A DNA stretch of 64,000 nt from Gibbula magus (Eukaryota > Mollusca > Gastropoda > Trochida > Trochidae). A model generated the notes under the pieces. That model ran no database searches and was not told the DNA's origin. It saw only the letters and a list, made by a program, of their open reading frames with translations. Location of the stretch: the NCBI GenBank assembly GCA_936450465.1, contig OW388305.1, positions 39,880,687-39,944,686 on the forward strand, written 5' to 3'. Positions 44,622 through 57,106 of this stretch are shown here, piece after piece (the first letter of the stretch is position 1; each line of letters starts with the position of its first letter). The position numbers and the translations under genes are program-made.

Positions 44622-45259
44622 TATACAATAATAAGCTCAGAAGTCAATAAGCCATGTATCAACGATGTTCCTGTGAATTCAAGATTATTTAATACACTGG
44701 TATTCATAAGGTAAACATAACTATATACATTCATGTATACAAAACATCTACTGTTTGTCCTTATACTGGTTTCACAGTGTCAAACAAGGTAGTTCAATTG
44801 ATTATACATACTCTACTTGACCATAAACGTTTGACAATCTTGAAGATAACAACTTCAGAGGATAAAACTTGTCTACCCTTTTGTATTTCACAAATAGTAT
44901 ACATGATTCTTAATCTGTGTACAATAATTTACATTAACATACATTCTTGAGCATGTTTATATCATTGGAGTAAGAATGATCTTCAACATATCAGTTTATA
45001 ATAATAAAGAAAGAGTAGAACACCTTGTTGTATCCCTTATTCCACTTGTTGAAGGAGTGAGCATATACTCCGAAACATTGTGTATCTAAACTATATAGAA
45101 GTTGTAATTCAGAAAATTTTGGTTCCTTAGGTATTCAACTTCAAATGTCCCTCAAAAACTTGGAGAAACAGTAGTTCTGAGTTATTGGTAGCATATGCAA
45201 GACCTTTATACTTACACAAAATCATCAGCATCTCTTTACAGTGATGACATGTCTTATAA
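44622..45259. other. Non-coding stretch, no feature recognised
   Basis: Nothing supported. Confidence 0.4.
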
Positions 45260-45405
45260 TAACTAGGCCGAAATTAGAAGATGAAAAGCAAGATTTTTAG
45301 ATAATAACTTTAATATTGTAAAAAGTAACAACTTATCCATAAATATTGCTTTTCTCATGAACTCCACTTCAAAATGCTCTTCAAAGAAAGAATATTTAGA
45401 GATTG
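45260..45405. repeat. Palindromic copy of a dispersed repeat
   Basis: The right arm read on the minus strand is CTTTGAAGAGCATTTTGAAG, TGGAGTTCATGAGAAAAGCA, ATATTTATGGATAAGTTGTTA. The left arm on the plus strand contains GAAAAGCAAGATTTTTAGAT and AATAACTTT. Single-arm relatives occur near 8753, 20067, 46830 and 60645. Confidence 0.5.
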
Positions 45406-45815
45406 CATAAACCACATCAAACCTTCCCAAAATCGTTGTGGTGTCTCTAAAAAAAAATATTATTTACAAAACAAAAAGGTTTCTATCACATTTTGAAAAT
45501 TAATTTCAAATGTCACAATTTCAAAATCTGATAGACTTGCTCTGAAGAAGTCTGTGTTTAATTGATGTGAATATACATGTAAATAGGATTTGCAGACTGT
45601 TAGAAAGTCTAGAAGATTATCTGGCAAACCCATCACCATCAACACTCTCCTTAGATCTCCAATCTATCACAGAATCTCCTGCACTACAGTTATAGACCCA
45701 AATCCTCTCTCTAAGTCCTAGAGTCTATGGGTTATAGACCTAGAACCTCGGTACATCCAAGCCTCTCCAGGTTATCAGCAACACCTGTTGCTTCAGAACA
45801 GCCCAATGAAACCAA
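45406..45815. other. Non-coding stretch, no feature recognised
   Basis: Nothing supported. Confidence 0.4.
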
Positions 45816-46680
45816 TAACCTCCCTGGACATTGGAGTAAGGGATACCCCAGAAGATGGGTGTTATCACTCTTACCAGATGGTGTTATACCCAACAGCATT
45901 TGTGTTATCTCCTAGACATAGAGGCCATTCAGGTATACCCAAGAAGATTGGTGTTATCACTGTAACAGGATGTTATCTCCCTAGACACAGACTTAAAGGT
46001 ATATCCGAGAAGATGGGTGTTATCACTCTTACTGGATGGTGTTATATTGAACACCATCTGTGTTATCTACCTAGACATAGGAGTGAGGTATACCCCAGAA
46101 GTTGGGTGTTATCATTCTTACAGCTTGGTGTACTTCCAACAAGATTTGTGTTATCCCCCTAAGGGTTGTTGTCATTCCGTCGAGACTTTGATGTTATCCC
46201 AATAGGATATTGGTGTTATCCCAGTTGCTATTAACATAAACTCAGAGAATGATGACTGTTATCCAAACAGGACAATGGTGTTATCCAAGATACTACGAGT
46301 CTTATTTGCATGCAAGCCTTTACCTCTATGCTGATTCCTGTTATCCCAACAGGATAAAGGTGTTATCCAAGATACAATGAGCATTATTTCCATACGAGCA
46401 TATACCTCTAAGTTATTCCTGTTATCTCAATAGTATGTTGGTGTTATCCCAAATATTAGCTTTATTCCCATTAGAACATCTTGAATGAAGCCTGTTATCC
46501 TCTTATCCCAAATGGCATGAGAGTTATCCCCCAAGTGGTAAATGATACATGATACACCTCTTGAGATAGCCATGTACTCCTTGACCGATGGTTGTTATCA
46601 TCCTTGACCGATGGTTGTTATCCTCTAAGAGATCAGTGTTATCAATAGAGTATTTATTATTGTTATCTACCAATCAACTG
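45816..46680 (+). repeat. GTTATC-rich degenerate minisatellite
   Basis: In the left half, units of about 90 bp (with one shorter at about 67) contain GGTATACCC-AGAAGATGGGTG, TTATCACTCTTAC, GGTGTTATA and TGTGTTATCTCCTAGACATA. To the right the pattern decays into GTTATCCCAA/CAGGATA motifs every 15-40 bp, about 30 GTTATC in all. Overlapping frames (45727-45915, 45788-46162, 46017-46205) reflect the repeats. Confidence 0.75.
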
Positions 46681-46850
46681 TACAAGGGTTCTTGTCAAAT
46701 TACAGATGCACTTGATGACCTTCCCTCCTTTGTACAAACTGCGGACACAATACTAATTTCCATCACCAAAAGATTTATCTCATCATATGTTTCATTTTCT
46801 AGGTTTACTTACAGAATCCAATTCAAGTCTTTGAAGGACATTTAGAAGTG

Positions 46851-47092
46851 GAGGTGAGGTGAATTTGTTTTAACGCCGCTTTCAAGAGTATTTCACGGCT
46901 GCTAGTATTATGGCAGGGAGAAAGTCCACAATGCCATGTGGCTATGCATTGTGGTGAAACCTGCGAGCATCGGCTGGAACTAGCGAACCATGGGTAGTAC
47001 TACGCTGAACTTCAGTGTAGCATTGCACCCAAACCTTACTGCATGTAGAAAAGTTCTCTACTGCAGACAAAGTTGACGTGCCCCTGGCGGGG
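46851..47092 (-). mobile_element. tRNA-derived SINE, 5'-truncated with target duplication
   Basis: Flanked by a perfect 10-bp duplication TTTAGAAGTG at 46841-46850 and 47093-47102. The body matches the 22640-22959 copy (TTTCAAGAGTATTTCAC, GCGAGCATCGGCTGGAACTA, GCATTGCACCCAAACCTTAC). It stops at CCCCTGGCGGGG, just before the B box, so insertion began from an incomplete copy. The target lies inside the dispersed repeat seen near 8753 and 20067. Confidence 0.88.
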
Positions 47093-47102
47093 TTTAGAAG
47101 TG

Positions 47103-47554
47103 AAACATGTAAGAAAATCAAGATTTCTGTACAGCAAGTTCCATACTGTGAACATAGATAATATTTTGGAGAATGTGTTTACTCTTTCATCCACCTGATT
47201 CTAATAAATTGAAGGTGTTGGCAAATTCTCAATTCCAATGCTAAGTCTATGCCAAAATCTGTGAACAGGTAATCTCAAGCTCTTACCCTTCCCTTGAAAA
47301 TAGTGCTATCCCTAATTTCATGGAAATCAGTAATTTTTCTATAGTGTACAGATTCAACCTTAAATGGTGCATGCCAAAATCGGACATGTTTATTAATAAA
47401 TGGCGGTACACCTGACAAGTTTATACAAGTGTGACAACAAAGATGTTACCTGTGAAATATAAAACAAGATTGTTTTTCTTTGACTGGATATTTGTCAATG
47501 AAACTTTGAAGCTAATCCAAAATATATGAATGGTGTTTGTCAAACTTTAGAACT
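47103..47554. other. Non-coding stretch, no feature recognised
   Basis: Nothing supported beyond the right-hand remainder of the dispersed repeat interrupted by the SINE. Confidence 0.4.
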
Positions 47555-47935
47555 TGCCCATATCACCCTTTTTTAGGAAAATACCTGTGAACTTTTCAGG
47601 TATGATATGGGTGAGTTACCTGTCGTTAGTCTTGGACAGATGAGTTAGTCTGTCCAAGTTTGCATTTCTACTCCTTCAACTTAAACTTCAACCTTGTCAC
47701 ACTTCTCTGTCTTTCAGATCATACCTTACTGAACTGTCCAGGTATGACATTGGGTTGAGTTACCTGTCGTTAGCATTTAACAGATGAAATAGTCCATCAA
47801 AGTTTATACTTTGAGAATGTCAAATTAAAACCTGTCCACTTCACCCTTGTATTTCAGAAGCACACCTGAGTGGACTGTCAACGTAGGACAATGGGGTGAG
47901 TTACCTGTCGTTACCATAGACAGATAGACACAGGT
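47555..47935. repeat. Degenerate tandem repeat of about 135-150 bp, three copies
   Basis: Each unit contains ACTTTTCAGGTATGA-AT/ACTGTCCAGGTATGACAT, GGGTGAGTTACCTGTCGTTA and ACAGATGA-TAGTC. Copies are centred near 47615, 47765 and 47905. Confidence 0.75.
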
Positions 47936-48428
47936 AAATGGACACTTGACCGCATGTGACCACGGTCCACTATTCATCACTGTCACACCTCAGGTATTGG
48001 CACTACCATATTTGTTCCCATTAACACCCAGGGTCTAAGTGCTCCAATATCTGTTCATGCTGTGGCAGGCATAGATAGATGTAATGAACTCGACATCTGA
48101 TCCTTTGACTAAGTTATTTCAGGCCTACCAAAGAAAAAGTCGAATTGCATTGAAAAGAAGCAAAAAGTAGACATTTTTAGACGATTCCGCATTGCAAATT
48201 TAGCAATAAGGAATGAATGAAGCAAATTTGCACACAAATGTGACAATGAGCCATTTTAAACAAACAACGATGCAAAATGAAACACACAAAGCGCAACACT
48301 GTGACAGTGTTTCAGGTATACAATGAGAATTGATAAAGGATCATACAAATTGAAAGGGGGTGAAATATTACACTTGAACTTCGGATCAGTAACTCATGAG
48401 AAACTGAACCTTTGGCAGCATAAGACAT
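47936..48428. other. Non-coding stretch, no feature recognised
   Basis: Nothing supported. Confidence 0.4.
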
Positions 48429-48945
48429 TTTGTGCGGTACAGCACCTTTGGTATGGTACATGATATTTGGTACAGACAGGACCTTTGGTATGGTACAGCA
48501 CCTTTGGTATGGTACAGCACCTTTGGTATGGTACAGAACCTTTGGTATGGTACAGAACCTTTGGTATGGTACAGAACCTTTGGTATGGTACAGGACCTTT
48601 GGTATGGTACAGGACCTTTGGTATGGTACAGCACCTTTGGTATGGTACAGAACCTTTGGTATGGTACAGCACCTTTGGTATGGTACAGGACCTTTGGTAT
48701 GGTACAGGACCTTTGGTATGGTACAGCACCTTTGGTATGGTACAGAACCTTTGGTATGGTACATGATATTTGGTACAGACAGGACCTTTGGTATGGTACA
48801 TGATATTTGGTACAGACAGGACCTTTGGTATGGTACAGAACCTTTGGTATGGTACAGGACCTTTGGTATGGTACAGCACCTTTGGTATGGTACAGCACCT
48901 TTGGTATGGTACAGCACCTTTGGTATGGTACATTTTCCGTTCGGT
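48429..48945. repeat. 18-bp minisatellite, 23 near-identical copies
   Basis: The unit is ACCTTTGGTATGGTACAG plus one preceding variable position. All 23 copies of ACCTTTGGTATGGTAC are identical. The base between CAG and ACC is C, G or A but never T. Three longer variant units (ATGATATTTGGTACAGACAG) interrupt the array, at about 48459, 48763 and 48800. Because 18 is a multiple of three and the unit lacks stops, several long frames open on both strands (up to 232 codons on the minus strand, 175 on the plus strand). These are not considered genes. Confidence 0.95.
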
Positions 48946-51900
48946 ACAGGAACATGAAGCAAACAAGAAATAAATGACAGAGGACAGTCAGAGCATATCT
49001 GAATCTTCCCTGCATTACAAACACAAAATGTGCATTATTTACACTGTTAAACACGGTACACTCATACATGTGCCCATTGACCACCGATTCTTCAATGTCA
49101 CGCCTGACATGTCAGCTTGAAACACATTCTACAAGGAACACTAATACAAGCTTAGGAGACAGAGATGGGTTCATTCAATAGTGATTTTGCCTGGTTAAAT
49201 TCATTGTAGTTTATTAAATGCTCTATTCAGCGATGAAATGAGTTGTTGATAGAATCCCTGACCCTCATTTTGCTGCAGGATAGACTAGGGATAGATCCTC
49301 TATAGAAACAGTGTGTAGACTTGATAGATATGGCTTAGATCAAAGGTTGAGTTGGTTTATGCTTTATTTCATTATACCTGTCCTGGTTGGTCTGTGACAA
49401 GGACCTAACATTGATTTAGCTTTCTTCCATTCTTTGCAATATTTGATGTCTTGATGTATTTGTCTGAGCAGACAGGATACTGAAAGTGACATTGGTGTAG
49501 TTTCAACACGTTGATTCAATAAATTATTGGTCTGGGAGTCAGTGATATTGGTATATAGTATATTATGATTGTAAACAAAATTACCCCAATCTTTCTTATG
49601 GCAAAATTATGTCAACTGAAAAGCTATCTAAATTCCTTTTAAAAATCTATCTGTATAGCCAAATATAATTTCAGTCTGAAATTAACAATTTGTTATTTAG
49701 ACATCCAAGGACTGAAACTTTTTATGTTACTCATATCTTCTTCTGATGATAAATATTATCACAAATCAATGATTAGATTTCCTTACTTTCTAAAACATAC
49801 AAATAGGCAAAATACAGATATTCAAAAAGATTTGTGAAAATCTGTTGACGATCTAGCTACACCCCAGAAATACTTGTATAGAGCCCCGGGCTTACATTGA
49901 TTGTTTCCTGTTTTTGTCTTGTTTCCTATCGAACTAGGAAGTGCCAAGTGAACTAGGAAATTGCTATGATTTAATTAACGATTAGATAAGCAGGTCATTG
50001 ACAACAAATTCCTAAGCATGATAGAAAAGGCATGTTTTGGAATTTAAATGATCTTGGTGATGAATTTCTTTTTTAATCATGTCCAATTTTTTAAAATATA
50101 TTCACAGATATTATCATAATACACTGAAAATAGAAAATTAACACAATATTTAATACCAGCAAGCAATGAACAAGAAAACCATCAGTCTTCTGTAAATTAT
50201 GTCTTATTCAAGAAATATGTTTCATAACTCTGACATGTGTATTTATATTCAATGTACCAGATGTACATAACTTTTATACTGTATGTTGTATTAATATGTT
50301 TATATACCTGTTACGCTGCACTTTGCAGTTTAAATAAATAAAAGTTCAATTTACATAAATTCTTCATTTGCCTCATGTACAGTTACTCTCTTCATTTCTT
50401 GGAAAATATATGAATTTGATTTTTTAAAATTTATAATCTGCTTTCTCGACCATTGAATCTCTCAATAAATTCATAATTGTTTGTTTGTTTATCAATATAT
50501 TAAATTTTAATTTTAATTTGTAATTATTAGTCAAGTTATTTCATTCAGACAAAAACTCCAATCATCCAACTCATGTGATGAGACAAATTAACTATTTGAA
50601 AATAATTAGGAATTTATCATAACAATAACATATTCTTTTGGTTCATAGCCAACTTCTTTATCTTCCCTTCAGACAATCTGAAATGTACTGATATCCGAAC
50701 GAGTTAAATTTCACTTTCATTTATAACCAGATAATATAAATACTTAAATAGAATTCTCCAAAAGATAACTCAAAATCTCATTCCAAATTCCATTTCTCCC
50801 CCGCACATAATCAGGTAAATGACCTGTGCAACATGACAACATTGTAATTGGGTCACACTGTACAGGTATGTCTGTACAGGTATGTCGTTACCTGCATGTA
50901 GGGCAGTTACTCTCTAATCAGACTGTCAACAAGGCGTTATGATGATTATGTCACCACTATGCAATAACAGGTGAACAATATTTTACGATAGCAACTTGAC
51001 AACCAGTCTATAAAACCTTGTATCTTTGACCTCCTTGTACCTGCATAGAACTTGTACCTCTACATTGACTTGGGTTGGAGAACCAGTTTTTCTTGAAAAG
51101 ATGAACTAATTGACATAGGGCTCTACCTTATGTCACGACTTCACTCTCGATTTTTATCACTACTTTTCACATGGTAATAAAAATGTGTTTTATCATTAAT
51201 CCAGTTTTTCATTTTTTTAGTTGTGAATTTTTGGGAAGCACAATGTTTATAAAACAGCTTCTGTTTTTGTCACTGATTGCTTTGTTATTGGTAAGAGAGA
51301 AAGATTAACTTGGTTTTGGTACACATAATATCAGCGCAATCTTGGACTGTATTTGACAATCTGGCAAACTAAAACTATCAACACCATTTTTAACATTTTG
51401 CAAGCTTACTTCAATACCAAATTTAATGAAAACAAACTACTACAAATTTCTTTATTATATCTAATGTTCTTTATGCCGATGATATACATAGAGAAAATCT
51501 CTCCAAAATGTGATCATACATGAAGTACATCAACTAGTTAATATGCTTGAAATGTTCAAGAAATCTTTGAAAACATCATTTTAGCCTTCTCTAAATCCCA
51601 AGATCACCATTCAACTCATGAACGGTTTAGTTAGTTCTTTGAGCACATATTCCGTGTGCAATTTAGCAATAAACATCCTTTTTATTGTTTATTATCATAA
51701 CTCTTCTTTCTTTCTTATCACCACAATTACAAAGACTTCAGATTAGCAAGATAATCCAGCAATAATCCTCCCCCCCCCCCCCCCCCCCCCCCTCCTTCAG
51801 AGATTTATCTCGCTGAGGAGAGCCAGGCCTTCCTCCGGACTACTGCCAAGTCAATAAAAAAGCCAACAAACATGTTTCCCGTGGCAATTTGCCAAAGGTT

Positions 51901-52070
51901 CTTCTCTTCAAGATAGTTATGCTTTGTTTATCAGTTCAATAAAGATTAAGCTTATTTAGATAATTTATATTAGGAGTACAGTTAGACGAAAGTTGTCAGG
52001 CATATTCCTGAGTAGATAGAACTCTTGATTTATCATGATATCAACACTTTCATGCTAGTAAGCTAGGATG
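48946..52070. other. AT-rich non-coding stretch with a poly-C tract
   Basis: About 3 kb with no frame long enough to suggest a gene. A C run of about 23 nt lies at 51770-51792. TACAGGTATGTC is duplicated at 50871-50886. GCAGTTTAAATAAATAAA near 50325 could be a retrotransposon 3' end but has no support. Confidence 0.5.
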
Positions 52071-52112
52071 TTGAAGGACTGATATTTTATCATGGACAGA
52101 CTGATATTTGAC

Positions 52113-52196
52113 CCTTGTAGTGTCTTCTCCTCCTTCCGAGGTGTTCTTCGCCCTACACATTTAAAAGTACTTTTCACTTTATTATGTTCTTGCCCT
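52113..52196 (+). repeat. Left flanking direct repeat of the 22-bp array
   Basis: CTTGTAGTGTCTTCTCCTCC, TTCCGAGGTGTTCTTCGCCC and ACATTTAAAAG recur at 53657-53740 with few differences. Two isolated minisatellite units precede it at about 52074-52111. Confidence 0.8.
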
Positions 52197-52204
52197 TCAA
52201 AGAC

Positions 52205-53413
52205 CTGATCATGGACAAACTGATATCTTACCATGGACAGACTGATATTTTACCATGGACAGACTGATATTTTACCATGGACAGACTGATATTTTATCAT
52301 GGACAGACTGATATTTTATCACGGACAGACTGATATTTTACCATGGACAGACTGATATTTTACCATGGACAGACTGATATTTTATCATGGACAGACTGAT
52401 ATTTTATCATGGACAGACTGATATTTTACCATGGACAGACTGATATTTTACCATGGACAGACTGATATTTTATCATGGACAGACTGATATTTTACCATGG
52501 ACAGACTGATATTTTATCATGGACAGACTGATATTTTACCATGGACAGACTGATATTTTACCATGGACAGACTGATATTTTACCATGGACAGACTGATAT
52601 TTTATCATGGACAGACTGATATTTTACCATGGACAGACTGATATTTTACCATGGACAGACTGATATTTTATCATGGACAGACTGATATTTTATCACGGAC
52701 AGACTGATATTTTACCATGGACAGACTGATATTTTACCATGGACAGACTTATATTTTATCATGGACAGACTGATATTTTATCACGGACAGACTGATATTT
52801 TACCACGGACAGACTGCTATTTTACCATGGACAGACTGATATTTTACCATGGACAGACTGATATTTTATCACGGACAGACTGATATTTTATCACGGACAG
52901 ACTGATATATTACCATTGACAGATTGATATTTTATCATGGACAGACTGATATTTTACCATGGACAGACTGATATTTTACCATGGACAGACTGATATTTTA
53001 CCATGGACAGACTGATATTTTACCATGGACAGACTGATATTTCATCACGGACAGACTGATTTTTTACCATGAACAGACTAATATTTTATCATGGACAGTC
53101 TGATATTTTACCATGGACAGACTGATATTTTACCATGGATAGACTAATATTTTACCATGGACAGACTAATATTTCATCACGGACAGACTGATATTTTACC
53201 ATGGAAAGACTAATATTTCATCATGGACAGACTGATTTTTTACCATGAACAGACTAATATTTTATCATGGACAGTCTGATATTTTACCATGGACAGACTG
53301 ATATTTTACCATGGACAGACTAATATTTTCCCATGGACAGACTAATATTTCATCACGGACAGACTGATATTTTACCATGGAAAGACTAATATTTCATCAT
53401 GGACAGACTGATA
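52205..53413. repeat. 22-bp minisatellite, about 55 copies
   Basis: The unit is ATGGACAGACTGATATTTTA plus CC, TC or TCAC-type variants. Copies are highly similar in the left two-thirds. Toward the right, variant groups (CTAATATTTCATCACGGACA, TTTTTTACCATGAACAG) recur as blocks, which shows higher-order duplication. No long frames, as 22 is not a multiple of three. Confidence 0.95.
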
Positions 53414-53656
53414 TATTTTATAAGGATACATATATTTTACCACAAATAAAATATATACTGATATTTCACATCAGATGGATTGATATCTTACCCTGAAATG
53501 ATTGACATTTCGCACTTCATATACAGACAGATATCTTACGAGACCAAGACTGATATTTCACACTTCTGCTAATTTTGGCAAGTTCTCATGCTGCTCTTGA
53601 CATTACCCAGCCTACAGACTCCTCTCATCGACAGAAACTCAATATTTGCCCTCTCC

Positions 53657-53740
53657 TTTGTAGTGTCTTCCCTCCTTCCGAGGTGTTCTTTGCCCTATAC
53701 ATTTAAAGGGGCTTTTCACTTAATTATGTTCTTCGCCTGA
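53657..53740 (+). repeat. Right flanking direct repeat of the 22-bp array
   Basis: TTTGTAGTGTCTTCCCTCCT, TCCGAGGTGTTCTTTGCCCT and ACATTTAAAGG match 52113-52196. Confidence 0.8.
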
Positions 53741-54285
53741 ACTATTTTGAAAAAGGATGTTTATATAAAACAATGCATTAAACTAATTGTAAGTGTACAT
53801 TTTGTTTGAATAAAAAATTTAAGAACCTTTCTTGTAAATAGAAACGAAGTAGAATGAAGGACTTGAAATGTTTATGGATTAGTTTGTATTTTGAAATATT
53901 GATGTCAAAAGCAAAGTACTTTATTTAATTTTTTTACCAATTATCAGATTTTCAAACAATGTAAGAAGTTAATAAACACAATTTAAGTAAAGGAAATCCT
54001 GAATCAAAATTGTACCAAACATAAAACTTCATTTTGTCTCTGTTGAAACCAAAATCGCTAAAGAATTAATTTTTTTCTAAGCAATATTTTAAAACGCCTA
54101 AAATATGACCTTTTAAGTCTGAGTATTTTACAAACCTTTACACAAAGGTGAGAAGGCTGCACTAAGACTGTTATGGTTTGTATGTATGTATATAGAGCAA
54201 TGTCCTGACATCATCGAGACAACTTCCTCACAAAATGCTTACAACATTTCATTGAGCTTGCTTTTGTCAGCAGGTGTGGGGGCCA
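53741..54285. other. Non-coding stretch, no feature recognised
   Basis: Nothing supported. Confidence 0.4.
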
Positions 54286-54287
54286 CC

Positions 54288-54940
54288 CATACAGAATCAT
54301 GTCTGGTCGCTAACTGTAGCCTCCCAAAACATCCTCTACTCCAGACTTGATTTGAGTCTCCATTTCAAGTCTCTGATACAGAATCATGTCTGGTCGCTAC
54401 TGTAACCTCCCAAAACATCCTCTACTCCAGACTTGATTTGAGTCTCCATTTCAAGTCTCTGATACAGAAACATATCTGGACACTACTGTAGCCTCCAAAA
54501 CCATCCTCAACTGCAGACTTGATTCAAGTATCCTATCCAAACACAGCCCAACCTGAAGACTTTATTCAAATCTCCTTTACAGAACCAAGTCTGGTCACTG
54601 CTGTCACCCTCCAAACCATCCTCAACTCCAGACTTAATTCAAGTCTCTAATACAGAAACTAGTCTGGTCTCTTTTGTAGCCACCTAAAACATCCTCAACT
54701 CCAGACTTGAGTCAAGTCTCCCCTCATGAAACCTGTCTAGTCGCTTCTATCGCCCCTCCAAATCATCTTCAACTCAAGACTTAATTCAAGTCTAACTACA
54801 GAAACTAGTCTCGGCGCTTTTGTAACCCCCAAAACATCCTTAACTCCAGACTTGGTTAAGTCTCCGTAAAAACTATGTGTAGTTGCTTCTATCTGCTCGA
54901 AATCATCTTCAACTCCAGACTTGCTTCAAGTCTACATTTG
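54288..54940. repeat. Degenerate minisatellite of about 65-90 bp, eight copies
   Basis: CAGAA-CATGTCTGGTCGCT, ACTGTAGCCTCC, AAAACATCCTC-ACTCCAGACTTGA and TTCAAGTCTC recur about eight times, the first two copies almost identical and the later ones shortened and diverged. Confidence 0.8.
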
Positions 54941-57020
54941 CAGTATTTAGCAAGCCTATCGTGGTAAGCTTTATCCAGCTGATCTAAGCCGGTCTTTCAA
55001 CTGTGTAAACTTTCCCCATGACCTCGCCTCTAGTGCAACTTGGAGCAATATTAATCTTTCACAGTCCGTGAATAATCAGTTCCCAATGGAGGGCTTAGTA
55101 TGCTCTGGAAATCTCTCGCTAAACAACTGCACATTTTAATAATCTTATAATCCCCACTGGAGTGCTCACATGGAGTGATCGTATAAGTTATAGACTCAAA
55201 TACATTTTAATGTTTGGTTCCTCATATTGGGCATGATCACCAAAATCTACTTCAGAATTTGATATTTAAACATGACTTCTTGAAATTTAAATTTTAGCAT
55301 TTTTCATCTTTTATATTGATTTACCGGCATATTTCATACCAGGGAATATACTCATGCATTCCCTATCGCTGCACAAATAACTTTAACACTTCAGTATTAA
55401 ATACTTACAAACTATCAAAACTTCCAACTTTTTACCAGTTTATCTTGCACATTTCAAACAATTTTTAAGCCAGTGAAATAGATATGTGTTGATAGATAAA
55501 ACATTAGCTGCATAACAGAGTTTGGCATGAAACAGCAGGGGATTTGATAGTGTTACATAATCTATAAAATAGTTCCCATATTTATCTGAAACTGAATGGA
55601 GGGGGGGTATCCCCCTTCGACTTTGGTGGGAATATGGTTTCCCTTATTGCTGGGGGCGTTATTCTCTATATGGTACCCCAGGAAATATGGTGACATATTG
55701 TGTAATCCTAGCGTTTAACACAGGAAAAGATAACACTTTACTGAATAGAAAAGATAATAATCCAACATTGTAATTAACCCTATGGTTCCAAAAATGTCTA
55801 TGATAACCAACTTTCAGCATGGAGCCAGTTCACAGACAATCCTTTGGCATTGAGTTCTGATCGGGTAAATTGGCATCTCAGAATAGTGTGGCACTGAATG
55901 ATTCAGAAGAAAATGTGTTAAAGTCTTATCCAATTTAACCACATGATTGCTTATTCCCCAAAAATGCAGCCAAAGAGTGATATAATATGCTTAGTGACTA
56001 TTAACCCTTTAGCAGCTATAGAAGTAATTCAAGGTGTTGGTCAAGGGCCAAATCTGGGATGTTTTGATCCCATGTTATAAATTCCTACAACACAGCCCTC
56101 AAGAATGGTTTCTCATTTATCAAATCAAACAGTAATATGAGCTTCAACTCACAGCAACCGATCCTACCTCTGGCTGTGCAGGGGTTAACTTGAGGTGTGT
56201 TGTTAATCCCTCAACAGTACAGCAGGTGTCACAATGAATTATATCATCCATAATTGTTGCAAGCTCACAGATCCCAGGGTAGATGAGTTATATCAATACA
56301 AGCACTTTCATAACACTGACATTCGGAACAGTGCTTAGTAAGGCATATTCTTGGCGATTATGAATTGGCACATTCCATAATATTTCTATATTGAATTCTA
56401 CTTCCATCTGGATATGTTTATTACTTTGTTCAAACTTCTTTAAGCGGCAACTTAGAAGCTGAAAGTCAAAGAAGGAAAAGAGTAGGGATATTAACTTTAT
56501 TTAAGTTGTCATCCACACACTTGTCCTCATTATAGTTTGTTTTGTCTTAATGACAAGATATCAAGACACAGAAATATTATCAAGACTTTTCCGCCAAGTT
56601 TATAATTTTTCATCATGAAAAACTAAAATTTACAGACTTAATGTTGAGTATTTATTATCTATCAAATTTAAGCATCAAAGAGTCCCTGTATTTAAAAAAA
56701 TGTTTGCCATTTCAGAGGTGATAAAGTACATTAACCTACAGTGTAGGACGTCCCATTCATTCAATGGGTTATAATCTCCCATCAGATAAATGGCCTCGAC
56801 ATATAGTACATGAATAAATCGGTATATTTCCTCACTACTGAAGGGTTTTCAAAGTGCATGAATGCTGTAATAATTCCTTATTTACATCACAAGTACACTA
56901 TAGATATTATTTATCTTTAAAGAGGATTATGAATACAAGTTGATAATGGTCCGCTTCATACAGTGGGATTATGTCAACTCAACAGTTTAAGCTGAACAAA
57001 GGCTTGTTCATTGCATGCCA
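54941..57020. other. Non-coding stretch, no feature recognised
   Basis: About 2 kb with no array, inverted repeat or plausible frame. Confidence 0.45.
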
Positions 57021-57039
57021 ATCCTAACTGGATATCTGT

Positions 57040-57086
57040 AGACAGACAGACAGACAGATTGACAGAGAGACAGACAGATAGACAGT
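57040..57086. repeat. GACA microsatellite
   Basis: GACAGACAGACAGACAG and GACAGATAGACAG run into the left end of the neighbouring MITE. Confidence 0.85.
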
Positions 57087-57106
57087 ATTCTCCCATTCAA
57101 AACTTA

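Noticed and set aside
48312..49084. Long open frames on both strands (232, 216 and 190 aa on minus; 175 aa on plus)
   Set aside because: They arise from an 18-bp minisatellite whose unit lacks stop codons. Opposite-strand frames are equally open and no domain is recognisable.
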